Positions 1 to 6,708 are shown, counted from the first letter of the stretch. The stretch is DNA of 8,292 nt from Actinomycetota bacterium (GCA_018895315.1 JAHIOK010000314.1:1-8292), one strand, 5' to 3'. Numbers and translations are program-made. Notes: a model not told the origin generated them from the letters alone.

Positions 1-15
1 ACCGCGAGTGCTCAC

Positions 16-1143
16 GTGTTCGGGGCGGGTCGCAATCTGCGCCACGGATCGAAGGTGCTCCCCGAACACGCTCGCGCGCACAATCGGGCGCTGGTGCTGC
101 AGACCCTCTTCCACGCCGGTGCGATGAGTCGTGCCGATCTGGCCAGGGAGACCGGGCTGACGCGGGTGACGATCTCCGATCTTGTCGCCGAACTCATCGC
201 AGACCTGTTCGTCACGGAGAAGGGCATGCGGGAGGGGTCTCGGCCCGGAAAGCCCGCGATGCTGATCGACATCGACCGCACCGGTCATCGCATCATCGGG
301 CTCGACCTGTCCGGAAGCGACACGTTCGTCGGCGCGGTGCTCACGCTCGACGGCGACATCGTCGTGCGTCGCGAGGTGGCCCATCCCGGAGCCTCGGCCG
401 ATGTCGTCGACGTGGTTATCGCCCTTGCGAAAGCGCTCGTCGGCGATTCGCACGCCCCGGTGCTGGGCATCGGTGTCGGCACCCCCGGTGTCGTCGACGA
501 CCGGGGCGTGGTGCTTGCCGCCCCGGGACTGGGCTGGAGCGATTTCGACCTCGAAGGGGTTGTGACCGAAGCACTGCAGCTTCCGGTGCTGGTCGCCAAC
601 GACGCGAACGCGGCGGTGCTGGCCGAGTACACCTTCGGCGGCGCGGGAGATGATGTGCTCCTCGTCAAGGTCGGTCGCGGTGTCGGTTCCGGTCTGCTGG
701 CGAGCGGTCAGCCCATGCGCGGCGGGCGCTTCGCCGCGGGAGAGATCGGCCATGTCACGGTCGGCACCGACGGTGGACCGACGTGTGTCTGCGGCAAGAT
801 CGGATGCCTCGAGGCCTGGCTGTCGGTGCCGGCGCTCGACGCGCGGTTGGCCGCGGCATCCGACGCGACTGCTCGTGAGAACGTGCTGCGCGACGCGGGG
901 GAGCGGCTCGGGATCGCCCTCGCGCCCATCGTGGGCGTGCTCGATCTGTCGGAGGTCGTCCTCTCCGGCCCCCCTGAACTTCTCGACGGACCCCTCGCGA
1001 AAGCGACCGTCGAGACACTGCGCACCCGGACGCTCGCCGAGTTCCACGACGGCGTGCGGGTGCGGATGACGGCGCAAGGGCAGGACATCGTCCTGCGTGG
1101 CGCGGCCGTCATGATCCTCTCCGGTCAACTCGGCGTCTCGTAG
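16..1143 (+). CDS. ROK-family transcriptional regulator (winged HTH plus ROK sensor domain)
   Basis: Likely repressor of the sugar operon that follows. Residues about 20-68 form a winged helix-turn-helix (LSRADLARETGLTR-type segment near 38-50, recognition helix about 48-60), followed by the GSRPGKP wing typical of NagC/Mlc/XylR-type ROK regulators. From about residue 92 comes the ROK fold. It has NDANAA at 195-200, GEIGH with zinc-ligand His246, and the CVCGKIGC signature with Cys257, Cys259 and Cys264, followed by Glu266. The kinase phosphate-binding DxGGTK motif is replaced by DLSGSD at 96-101, so it should bind sugar without phosphorylating it. The length of 375 residues is normal for the class. 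The start is uncertain: GTG at 16 has no convincing ribosome binding site and the frame stays open to the window edge, so the true start may lie a few codons outside. It lies 72 bases upstream of the binding-protein gene on the same strand. The effector and operator are unknown. Confidence 0.9.
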   Translation: MFGAGRNLRHGSKVLPEHARAHNRALVLQTLFHAGAMSRADLARETGLTRVTISDLVAELIADLFVTEKGMREGSRPGKPAMLIDIDRTGHRIIGLDLSGSDTFVGAVLTLDGDIVVRREVAHPGASADVVDVVIALAKALVGDSHAPVLGIGVGTPGVVDDRGVVLAAPGLGWSDFDLEGVVTEALQLPVLVANDANAAVLAEYTFGGAGDDVLLVKVGRGVGSGLLASGQPMRGGRFAAGEIGHVTVGTDGGPTCVCGKIGCLEAWLSVPALDARLAAASDATARENVLRDAGERLGIALAPIVGVLDLSEVVLSGPPELLDGPLAKATVETLRTRTLAEFHDGVRVRMTAQGQDIVLRGAAVMILSGQLGVS

Positions 1144-1159
1144 CGCCGCGGCCACCGGA

Positions 1160-1184
1160 GACCCGCCATCCCCCCGGATGGGTC
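1160..1184 (+). promoter_or_regulatory. Imperfect inverted repeat in the leader of the binding-protein gene
   Basis: GACCC (1160-1164) and ATCC (1168-1171) pair with GGAT (1176-1179) and GGGTC (1180-1184), giving nine pairs around a CCCC loop with a three-base GCC bulge. It sits between the regulator stop codon and the ribosome binding site of the solute-binding protein. It could be an operator half-site pair, an RNA processing or stability hairpin, or chance in GC-rich DNA. No T-tract follows, so a factor-independent terminator is unlikely. I see no clear -35/-10 pair in this 72-base gap. Confidence 0.35.
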
Positions 1185-1215
1185 ACATCACACCAAGAGA
1201 ACGAAAGAAGGCACC

Positions 1216-2475
1216 ATGAACAAGAAGATCGGAGCTCTCGCGCTGCTCGGCGCGACCGCTGTGGCACTTGCCGGCTGTGCAGGCGGCACTGGCAGCGGCG
1301 CCAGCGCCGCGACCGGAGAACTGACCGTGTGGTTGGTCGGCACCGACACCCCGCAGGACGCGCGTGACTACCTCGTCAAGACCTTCGCCGAGCAGAACTC
1401 GGGCTGGACGCTCAAGATCGAGCAGAAGACCTGGGCCGACACGAGCGACGCCTATGTCGCTGCGCTCTCGTCGAACGACTCGCCCGACGTGGTCGAGGTC
1501 GGCAACACTCAGGCCCAGGGATTCATCGCGCAGGGTCTGTTCGAGGACATCTCCGACATCAAGGACACCCTCGGCGGCGACAAGCTCCTCGACAGCTTCG
1601 TCACCCTCGGCTCCGACGGCGGCAAGCTCTACGCCGCTCCCTACTACGCCGGCTCGCGCATCGTGTTCTACTCGCCCTCGGTCTTCACCGGCACCGTCCC
1701 GACGACGCTCGACCAGTATGTCGCCGACGGTAAGAGCATGAAGACCAGCACGGTCTCGGGCATCTATGCGCCCGGCAAGGACTGGTACAACGCTCTGCCC
1801 TACATCTGGGCGAACGGTGGTGACATCGCGAAGAAGGACGGCGACACCTGGAAGGGCGAGTTCTCGAGCGCCGGCAGCATCAAGGGCCTCACCCAGCTGC
1901 AGGACGTCTACAAGAACGCGAACGTCGCACCCGCGGACGGCGACGAAGCAGACCCGCAGGTGCCGTTCTGCGCCGGTGAGGTCGGATTCCTCTCCGCTCC
2001 GGCGTGGGTGAAGTGGTCGATCCTCGCGGCTGCGGACGCGAAGGCGCCCGGATGCCCCGACACCTACGGCAAAGACCTGCAGGCGTTCGCGCTTCCCGGT
2101 GCCACCGCGGGTGAGGTCGCCCCCGTCTTCGCCGGCGGTTCGAACGTTGCCGTCGCGGCCAAGAGTGACGCGAAGGACAAGGCGAAGTCCGCGCTCGAGA
2201 TCATGCTTTCCGAGGGGTACCAGAAGATCCTCGCGACCAACGGTCTGATTCCGGCCCTCACAAGCTTCGCGCAGTACCTGCCCCAGGATGCGATCACCGC
2301 TCAGGCGGCGAAGGCCGCTGCCAGCTCGAAGGCCGTTCCCGCGAGCCCGAACTGGGCGAACGTCGAATCGTCCGGTGTCATCAAGGATGCGCTCGTGAAG
2401 ATCGCGCAGGGCGGCGACGTCACGTCGATCGCCAAGGATCTCGACTCGCAGGTCGAGGCCATCCTCAACAAGTAG
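1216..2475 (+). CDS. ABC transporter extracellular sugar-binding lipoprotein
   Basis: Captures a sugar outside the membrane and delivers it to the two permeases encoded next. The first 21 residues are a lipoprotein signal peptide: a KK n-region, a hydrophobic stretch, and a lipobox LAGC with lipidated Cys21. A Gly/Ser/Ala linker follows, then the start of a family 1 solute-binding fold (GELTVWLVGTD near 34-44, a DVVEVGN segment at 91-97). At 419 residues it has the usual length for carbohydrate-binding proteins. The ATG at 1216 is preceded by a purine-rich AAAGAAGG (1204-1211), which supports this start. The sequence alone does not name the ligand. Because the kinase and NagB genes follow, an amino sugar or glucosamine-containing oligosaccharide is the best inference. 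A strong hairpin after the stop codon may let this gene be expressed above the permeases, as binding proteins usually are. Confidence 0.93.
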   Translation: MNKKIGALALLGATAVALAGCAGGTGSGASAATGELTVWLVGTDTPQDARDYLVKTFAEQNSGWTLKIEQKTWADTSDAYVAALSSNDSPDVVEVGNTQAQGFIAQGLFEDISDIKDTLGGDKLLDSFVTLGSDGGKLYAAPYYAGSRIVFYSPSVFTGTVPTTLDQYVADGKSMKTSTVSGIYAPGKDWYNALPYIWANGGDIAKKDGDTWKGEFSSAGSIKGLTQLQDVYKNANVAPADGDEADPQVPFCAGEVGFLSAPAWVKWSILAAADAKAPGCPDTYGKDLQAFALPGATAGEVAPVFAGGSNVAVAAKSDAKDKAKSALEIMLSEGYQKILATNGLIPALTSFAQYLPQDAITAQAAKAAASSKAVPASPNWANVESSGVIKDALVKIAQGGDVTSIAKDLDSQVEAILNK

Positions 2476-2523
2476 CGAGCGTTGCTCGCCGGGCAGGGGT
2501 CCGGTTCGCCGAACCCCTGCCCG
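2475..2523 (+). promoter_or_regulatory. Tandem hairpins between binding-protein and permease genes
   Basis: Two inverted repeats lie back to back right after the binding-protein stop codon. The first is GCGAGC (2475-2480), a GTT spacer, and GCTCGC (2484-2489), and it overlaps the last base of the stop. The second is a perfect 11-pair stem (2490-2500 with 2513-2523), then one C/A mismatch, then CGG/CCG closing a UUCG loop (2505-2508). No T-tract follows and the next gene starts 25 bases later in the same operon, so a complete terminator is unlikely. By analogy with malE-malF and other transport operons, this probably stabilises the upstream mRNA or causes partial termination, giving more binding protein than permease. 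Confidence 0.7.
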
Positions 2524-2548
2524 CCCACATCTCTCGGAAAGAGGCGCC

Positions 2549-3541
2549 ATGGCCGAGGCGACCGTCACCACCGCATCTCTCGTCGCGCCCCGCGGCTCGC
2601 GCCGCGCGGCATCCCCCCCGCCCGCCTTCACCCCGCGCGAGAAGGCGCGCCGCCGCCGTGACGCGCGAGGAGCATGGACGCTCCTCGCACCGTCTGTCGT
2701 GATCCTCGCCGTGATGGTCGGGTACCCCGCCGTGCTGATGGTGATCCAGTCGTTCACCGACTACTCCATCAAGAACAAGGTGCAGGGCACCCTGCCGAAC
2801 TTCGTGTGGTTCGACAACTACGTCGAGGTGTTCACGTCGTCGGACTTCCCGGTCGTGCTGATGCGCAGCCTCGGTCTGATGATCGTGCTGACCGTGCTGA
2901 TCGTGACGTTCGGAGTGCTGACCGCGATCCTGATGACGCGGCTGGGGCGCGGCTGGCGCATCCTCGTTTCGGTCGGACTGCTCGTTGCCTGGGCGATGCC
3001 GCCGCTGGCGGCCACCGTCGTCTGGGGTTGGATCTTCGACACCCAGTACGGCGTGGTCAACTGGGCACTGAACACGATCACCGGCACCGAGAATTGGACC
3101 AACCACTCGTGGCTGCTCGATCCGTTCTCGTTCTTCATGGTGCTCATCGTCATCGTCGTCTGGCAGGGCGTGCCGTTCGTGGCCTTCACCACCTACGCGG
3201 CGCTCGGTCAGGTGCCGGGCGAAGTGCTCGAGGCATCCTCTCTCGACGGCGCCACCGGATGGAACCGATTCCGTCTGATCGTCTTCCCCTATCTGCGGAG
3301 CGTCTTGACCGTGATCCTCGTGTTGCAGATCATCTGGAACCTGAACATCTTCACGCAGGTGTACGCCCTGCAGAGTCGCGGCGGTCTGATCTCTGAGACG
3401 AACGTTCTCGGCACCTACCTCTTCCGGCAGGGTATCGGCGAGTTCGGGGTAACCAGCGCGATCGGCGTGACCATGGTGATCCTGTTGCTCGCCCTCTCGT
3501 GGGGCTACGTGCGCACGACCCTCAAGGAGGAGGAACTGTGA
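2549..3541 (+). CDS. ABC sugar transporter permease, MalF type
   Basis: First of the two inner-membrane subunits forming the transport channel. The 330-residue protein has a long basic cytoplasmic N-terminus (about 1-40, with a KARRRRDAR stretch). About six membrane segments follow, near 43-68, 104-130, 138-162, 193-216, 251-270 and 301-321. The cytoplasmic EAA loop, which docks on the ATPase, is visible at about 225-248 (EVLEASSLDGATGWNRF followed by a VFPYLR segment), with the conserved Gly in the DGA part. The periplasmic loop before segment 4 is moderate in size, so the protein lacks the large P2 domain of enteric MalF. ATG at 2549 has GGAAAGAGG (2536-2544) just upstream. Its TGA stop overlaps the GTG of the next gene in a GTGA junction, implying translational coupling. 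Confidence 0.94.
   Translation: MAEATVTTASLVAPRGSRRAASPPPAFTPREKARRRRDARGAWTLLAPSVVILAVMVGYPAVLMVIQSFTDYSIKNKVQGTLPNFVWFDNYVEVFTSSDFPVVLMRSLGLMIVLTVLIVTFGVLTAILMTRLGRGWRILVSVGLLVAWAMPPLAATVVWGWIFDTQYGVVNWALNTITGTENWTNHSWLLDPFSFFMVLIVIVVWQGVPFVAFTTYAALGQVPGEVLEASSLDGATGWNRFRLIVFPYLRSVLTVILVLQIIWNLNIFTQVYALQSRGGLISETNVLGTYLFRQGIGEFGVTSAIGVTMVILLLALSWGYVRTTLKEEEL
3524..3533 (+). promoter_or_regulatory. Strong ribosome binding site of the second permease
   Basis: AAGGAGGAGG lies at the end of the first permease gene. Its AGGAGG core (3525-3530) is seven bases before GTG 3538. It selects that GTG over the in-frame ATG at 3499, which lies inside the upstream gene and would add 13 residues unlike a permease N-terminus. 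Confidence 0.85.
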
Positions 3542-4494
3542 GCTACCAAGTCACAGCGGCGACGCAGCTCGGCACCGTCGGTGTCGACGAGGTGCTCGAC
3601 GAAGGCAGGCCGCCGAAGCGCGGCTCCATCGAGGTGCGACGACCATCGGGGCGCCGCATCCTCACGCGCACGCTGCTGAATATCGCGGCCCTCGTGGTCT
3701 TCGTCTGCTCTGTCTTCCCTGTGTACTGGATGCTGAACATGTCGTTCACGCAGGGCCGGAGCATCATCAGCCGTACGCCGAGTCTGATTCCGCTCGACTT
3801 CACGTTCCAGAACTACCTCACGGCGTGGACGCGCGAAGCGGCGCCCGGTCAGACCGACTTTCCGCACGCGCTGCTGACTTCGATCATCGTCACCGGCGGC
3901 GTGCTGATCTTCACTCTCCTGTTCGCTTTCCTCGCCTCCATCGCGGTCGCACGTTTTCATTTCCGCGGCCGACGCGGGTTCATCGTCTCGGTGCTGATCA
4001 TCCAGATGATCCCGGGCCAGGCGATGATGTTCACGATTTACGGCATGATCGACGACTGGCGCCTGGTCAACACGCTCCTCGGCCTCGGCATCGTCTACCT
4101 CGCCACCGTCATCCCCTTCACGATCTGGACTCTGCGCGGCTTCGTGGCCGGCGTCCCCGCCGAGTTGGAGGAGGCGGCCATGATCGATGGCTGCACCAAG
4201 CCGCAGGCATTTTGGCGGGTGACCTTCCCGCTGCTGGCTCCCGGACTGGTATCGACCGGTATTTTCGCCTTCATCCAGGCGTGGAACGAGTTCGTGATGG
4301 CGCTGCTGCTGATGAAGGGCTACAACCTCACTCTGCCGACGTGGCTCAACTCGTTCCAGTCGGCGACCGAGGCCACGAACTGGGGCGCGGTGATGGCGGC
4401 GTCCACACTGATCTCGGTGCCCGTGGTGATCTTCTTCCTCATCGTGCAGGGGCGGATGACCGGTGGCCTCGTGGCCGGGGCGGTCAAAGGCTGA
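3538..4494 (+). CDS. ABC sugar transporter permease, MalG type
   Basis: Second inner-membrane subunit, paired with the MalF-type protein. From GTG 3538 it is 318 residues. It has a roughly 40-residue cytoplasmic N-terminus, then six predicted membrane segments near 46-67, 112-139, 147-170, 180-200, 237-258 and 287-304. The EAA loop is textbook: ELEEAAMIDGCTKPQAFW at 209-226, followed by VTFPLLAPG. The C-terminal QGRMTGGLVAGAVKG tail is typical of MalG/CUT1 permeases. The start is chosen from the strong ribosome binding site and the GTGA overlap with the upstream stop. The class normally works with a separate ATPase. None is encoded here, so a shared MsiK-like ATPase elsewhere is inferred. The stop forms TGATG with the start of an 11-codon open frame leading to the kinase gene. 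Confidence 0.94.
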   Translation: MSYQVTAATQLGTVGVDEVLDEGRPPKRGSIEVRRPSGRRILTRTLLNIAALVVFVCSVFPVYWMLNMSFTQGRSIISRTPSLIPLDFTFQNYLTAWTREAAPGQTDFPHALLTSIIVTGGVLIFTLLFAFLASIAVARFHFRGRRGFIVSVLIIQMIPGQAMMFTIYGMIDDWRLVNTLLGLGIVYLATVIPFTIWTLRGFVAGVPAELEEAAMIDGCTKPQAFWRVTFPLLAPGLVSTGIFAFIQAWNEFVMALLLMKGYNLTLPTWLNSFQSATEATNWGAVMAASTLISVPVVIFFLIVQGRMTGGLVAGAVKG

Positions 4495-4529
4495 TGCGCG
4501 TCGCGAAACTCGGGGAGCACGGCTCGTGA
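4494..4529 (+). other. Possible 11-codon coupling ORF between permease and kinase
   Basis: An ATG at 4494 overlaps the permease stop (TGATG). It opens a frame of eleven codons reading MRVAKLGEHGS, whose TGA at 4527-4529 overlaps the kinase GTG at 4526 (GTGA). An AAAGG at 4486-4490 lies very close upstream. The short frame could pass ribosomes from the permease to the kinase. It may equally be a by-product of a 31-base intergenic gap. No peptide function is claimed. Confidence 0.25.
4512..4517 (+). promoter_or_regulatory. Ribosome binding site of the ROK kinase
   Basis: GGGGAG lies eight bases before GTG 4526. This places the start so that the protein begins MRIGLDVGGTK, the normal N-terminus of ROK kinases. 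An earlier in-frame start at 4463 lies inside the permease gene and would add 21 unrelated residues. Confidence 0.7.
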
Positions 4530-5452
4530 GAATAGGACTCGACGTCGGTGGAACCAAGACCGACGCGGTGGCTGTCGACGACACCGGCACGATCATCGGC
4601 CGGGTGCGGCAGGCGACCGGATGGGGCCCGGACGCCGTGGCCCGCACGATCGTGGAGGCCGTCGCGGCCCTCGGTCGCGTTCCCGGCGTCGATGCCTCGG
4701 CGTTCCGATCGGTCGGGGTCGGCATCCCCGGGCAGGTCGAACCCGGAACGACCCGCGTGCTGCATGCGGTCAACCTCGGCGTCGACGAACTCGATCTGGA
4801 CACCGCAATCGGCTCGGCGCTCGCGCTGCCGGTGCGGGTCGAGAACGATGTGAAGGCCGCGGCCCTCGGGGCGCACGCCCTGCACGGCGGTTCGGGCACC
4901 ATGGCCTACCTCAACCTCGGCACCGGGATCGCGGCGGGCATCGTGGTGGACGGCGACCTGTGGCGGGGAGCCCGGGGCGCGGCGGGCGAGGTCGGACACA
5001 TCTCGGTCGATCCGGGCGGCCCCCGCTGCCGCTGTGGCCAGCGCGGATGCATCGAGGCCTTCGCCGGGGGAGCGGCGATCGCGGAGCGGTGGGCTGTGCC
5101 CGGCAGCCTGCCGGTGCGCGACGTCTTCGACGCGGCAGATGCCGGCAATCCGCACGCTCGCACGCTCCGTGCGGGGCTGGCCCGCGGGGTGGCCGCCGCC
5201 GTCCGCATCCTCGTTCTGACGGCGGACGTCGACATCGTCATCCTGGGCGGCGGCATTTCGGCGCTCGGAGACCGGCTCATGGCGGATGTCTCTGCGGAGC
5301 TGAGCGCGAGCGCCCAAGCCTCGTCGTTCCTTCGTTCGCTGCGGCTCGACGAGCGGGTCGAACTGCTCCCCGCCGGTTCTCCCGCAGCCGCTCTGGGCGC
5401 CGCCCTCGTCGGCGCATCGCTCGACACAGAAGGAGCACTGGCCCGTGGCTGA
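4526..5452 (+). CDS. ROK-family sugar kinase, probable amino-sugar (GlcN or GlcNAc) kinase
   Basis: Cytoplasmic ATP-dependent kinase expected to phosphorylate the imported sugar at the 6-hydroxyl. The 308-residue protein carries the full ROK kinase set: phosphate-binding DVGGTK at 6-11, GVGIPG at 64-69, and ENDVKAA at 106-112 with catalytic Asp108. It also has LGTGIAAG at 131-138, GEVGH with zinc ligand His158, CRCGQRGC with Cys168, Cys170 and Cys175, then Glu177, and the late ATP-site motif ILGGGIS at 239-245. Unlike the regulator at the start of the cluster, it has no DNA-binding domain and its kinase motifs are intact. Its start is fixed by the ribosome binding site and the ROK N-terminus. 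The last bases overlap the start of nagB by eight bases. Substrate is inferred from the neighbour: glucosamine or N-acetylglucosamine is favoured, but glucose or another hexose cannot be excluded. Confidence 0.9.
   Translation: MRIGLDVGGTKTDAVAVDDTGTIIGRVRQATGWGPDAVARTIVEAVAALGRVPGVDASAFRSVGVGIPGQVEPGTTRVLHAVNLGVDELDLDTAIGSALALPVRVENDVKAAALGAHALHGGSGTMAYLNLGTGIAAGIVVDGDLWRGARGAAGEVGHISVDPGGPRCRCGQRGCIEAFAGGAAIAERWAVPGSLPVRDVFDAADAGNPHARTLRAGLARGVAAAVRILVLTADVDIVILGGGISALGDRLMADVSAELSASAQASSFLRSLRLDERVELLPAGSPAAALGAALVGASLDTEGALARG
5428..5435 (+). promoter_or_regulatory. Ribosome binding site of nagB
   Basis: AGAAGGAG inside the 3' end of the kinase gene lies nine bases before GTG 5445. It supports that start and an eight-base overlap with the kinase stop at 5450-5452. 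Confidence 0.8.
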
Positions 5453-6224
5453 GATCGTGATCGTGGAATCCGCGGCCGACGCGGGAGGCCTCGTCGCCGA
5501 CGAGATCGTCCGGCTCGTGCGTACACGGCCCGATGCCGTGCTGGGGCTCGCCACCGGCTCGACCCCACTGCCGGTCTACGACGCGCTGCGATCCCGGCTG
5601 AGCGGAGTGGACGTCTCGCGGGTGCGCGGGTTCGCCCTCGACGAGTACGTCGGCATCGACCCGAGGCATCTCGAGAGCTATCGCAACGTGATCTTCCGCG
5701 AAGTGGTCGAACCTCTCGGCCTCGACCCTGCGCGCGTTCGCGTGCCCGATGGGTCGCTCGAGGGCATCGCGCATGCCGGGGACGATTACGAAGCAGCGCT
5801 CGCCGACGCCGGGGGCGTCGACCTGCAGATCCTCGGGATCGGCACCGACGGCCACATCGGCTTCAACGAGCCGGGGTCGTCGTTCGCGTCGCTGACGCGG
5901 GTGAAGACCTTGACCGCGCAGACCCGAGCCGACAACGCCCGGTTCTTCGACCACCCCGACGACGTGCCGATGCACTGCATCACGCAGGGCCTCGGCACGA
6001 TCCTGCGGGCAAAGCACCTCGTGCTGCTGGCCTTCGGCGCGGCCAAGGCCGAAGCGGTCGCCGGTGCCGTCGAAGGTCCCGTGACCGCGTCCCTCCCCGG
6101 TTCGGCGATCCAGCTGCACCCGCACGTCACGGTGGTGGCCGATGAGGCAGCCGCCTCACAGCTGCGCTTCGCGGACTACTACCGCTACACGTGGGCGCAC
6201 AAACCGGAGTGGCGGGAGCTGTAG
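5445..6224 (+). CDS. nagB: Glucosamine-6-phosphate deaminase
   Basis: Converts glucosamine 6-phosphate to fructose 6-phosphate plus ammonia, feeding amino sugars into glycolysis and releasing nitrogen. At 259 residues it matches the usual length of NagB. Recognisable parts are the phosphate-loop segment LGLATGSTPLPVY at 33-45, FALDEY at 63-68 with catalytic Asp66, and GIGTDGHIGFNEPGSS at 131-146 with Asp135, His137 and Glu142. These four match E. coli Asp72, Asp141, His143 and Glu148. Also visible are TRADNARFF at 160-168, the CITQGLGTI segment near 178-186 and an AFGAAKAEAV stretch near 196-205. The GTG start has a good ribosome binding site. It is the last gene of the cluster and gives the clearest biochemical clue to the pathway. 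No nagA accompanies it within the window. The related 6-phosphogluconolactonase family is excluded by the TDGHIGFNEPG site and by gene context. Confidence 0.95.
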   Translation: MAEIVIVESAADAGGLVADEIVRLVRTRPDAVLGLATGSTPLPVYDALRSRLSGVDVSRVRGFALDEYVGIDPRHLESYRNVIFREVVEPLGLDPARVRVPDGSLEGIAHAGDDYEAALADAGGVDLQILGIGTDGHIGFNEPGSSFASLTRVKTLTAQTRADNARFFDHPDDVPMHCITQGLGTILRAKHLVLLAFGAAKAEAVAGAVEGPVTASLPGSAIQLHPHVTVVADEAAASQLRFADYYRYTWAHKPEWREL

Positions 6225-6233
6225 TCGGGGCGC

Positions 6234-6252
6234 GCGCCGGCCACCACGGCGC
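6234..6252. terminator. Weak GC-rich hairpin between convergent operons
   Basis: GCGCCG (6234-6239) pairs with CGGCGC (6247-6252) around a seven-base loop, ten bases after the nagB stop and on the shared 3' side of the opposing Nudix gene. It overlaps a ten-base palindrome GGCGCGCGCC (6229-6238). No T-tract occurs on either strand, so factor-independent termination is doubtful. It could be a weak bidirectional terminator or only reflect base composition. The rest of the 82-base gap shows nothing further. Confidence 0.25.
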
Positions 6253-6306
6253 CGAGCACATCACAATCGAGGCCGAGAAGCTCAGCAGCACCGGAATGCG
6301 AAGGGC

Positions 6307-6708
6307 TCAATTCCAGAACTGCGGGCGCAGCAGATCGATCAGCGGCGCGAGCGGAAGCGCGGATGCCTCGGCCTCGGTGATCCACCGCATCTCTTCGATC
6401 TCGGCGCGTGCCTGCACCGCTGCAGGGTCGAGGTCGACGGCGAAGCAATCCGCGACGAGGACATGTCCGGCCTCGTTCGCAGCCTGGGTGACGTACCGCC
6501 CGAGCGGGCGGAGGTCATCCACGGACACCGTCGCCCCGAGCTCTTCGTCGAGCTCTCTCACGAGTGTCTCGGCGGGAGTCTCGCCCGGCTCGGGTTTGCC
6601 GCCCGGTTGCATGAAGCACTCGGTGCCGCGTTTGCGCACGACGAGCAGACGGCCCGCGGCGTCCACGATCACGGCCGCACTCACCTGGATTTCGGGCGCC
6701 CCCGTCAC
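6307..6708 (-). CDS. Nudix hydrolase (MutT-like, small)
   Basis: A cytoplasmic hydrolase of a nucleoside-diphosphate-linked compound. The 133-residue protein contains a complete Nudix box at 37-59: Gly37, Glu43 six residues on, then RELDEELGA at 51-59 with the metal-binding Glu residues (REUxEExGU). The preceding beta-strands (VSAAVIVDAAGRLLVVRKRG) are also typical of the fold. Start GTG 6708 is chosen because it forms a GTGA overlap with the stop of the upstream oxidase and gives a normal MTGAPEIQVSAAV N-terminus. A longer reading from 6783 would add 25 residues of oxidase shadow sequence. The substrate cannot be read from sequence. An 8-oxo-dGTP-type sanitiser, a nucleotide-sugar or an ADP-ribose hydrolase are all possible. 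It is probably the last gene of the minus-strand operon. Confidence 0.92.
   Translation of the reverse strand: MTGAPEIQVSAAVIVDAAGRLLVVRKRGTECFMQPGGKPEPGETPAETLVRELDEELGATVSVDDLRPLGRYVTQAANEAGHVLVADCFAVDLDPAAVQARAEIEEMRWITEAEASALPLAPLIDLLRPQFWN

Noticed and set aside
1183..2757. A 524-residue minus-strand open frame across the binding-protein gene
   Set aside because: It is antisense to a well-supported lipoprotein gene, runs over intergenic hairpins, has arginine-rich low-complexity composition and no recognisable domain. It is a typical shadow frame of GC-rich DNA.
3499..3537. Upstream ATG for the second permease
   Set aside because: The strong AGGAGG and GTGA junction point to GTG 3538. 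The extra 13 residues overlap the first permease and look out of frame.
3505..4902. A 465-residue minus-strand open frame across the second permease and kinase
   Set aside because: It is antisense to two genes with clear motifs, and its His/Asp/Arg-rich composition is that of a mirror reading frame.
4621..5460. A 279-residue plus-strand frame overlapping the kinase in another phase
   Set aside because: It is Arg/Gly-rich low-complexity sequence and an out-of-phase shadow of the kinase.
4484..5554. A 356-residue minus-strand open frame across the kinase
   Set aside because: It is a shadow of the ROK kinase frame with no motif or fold signature.
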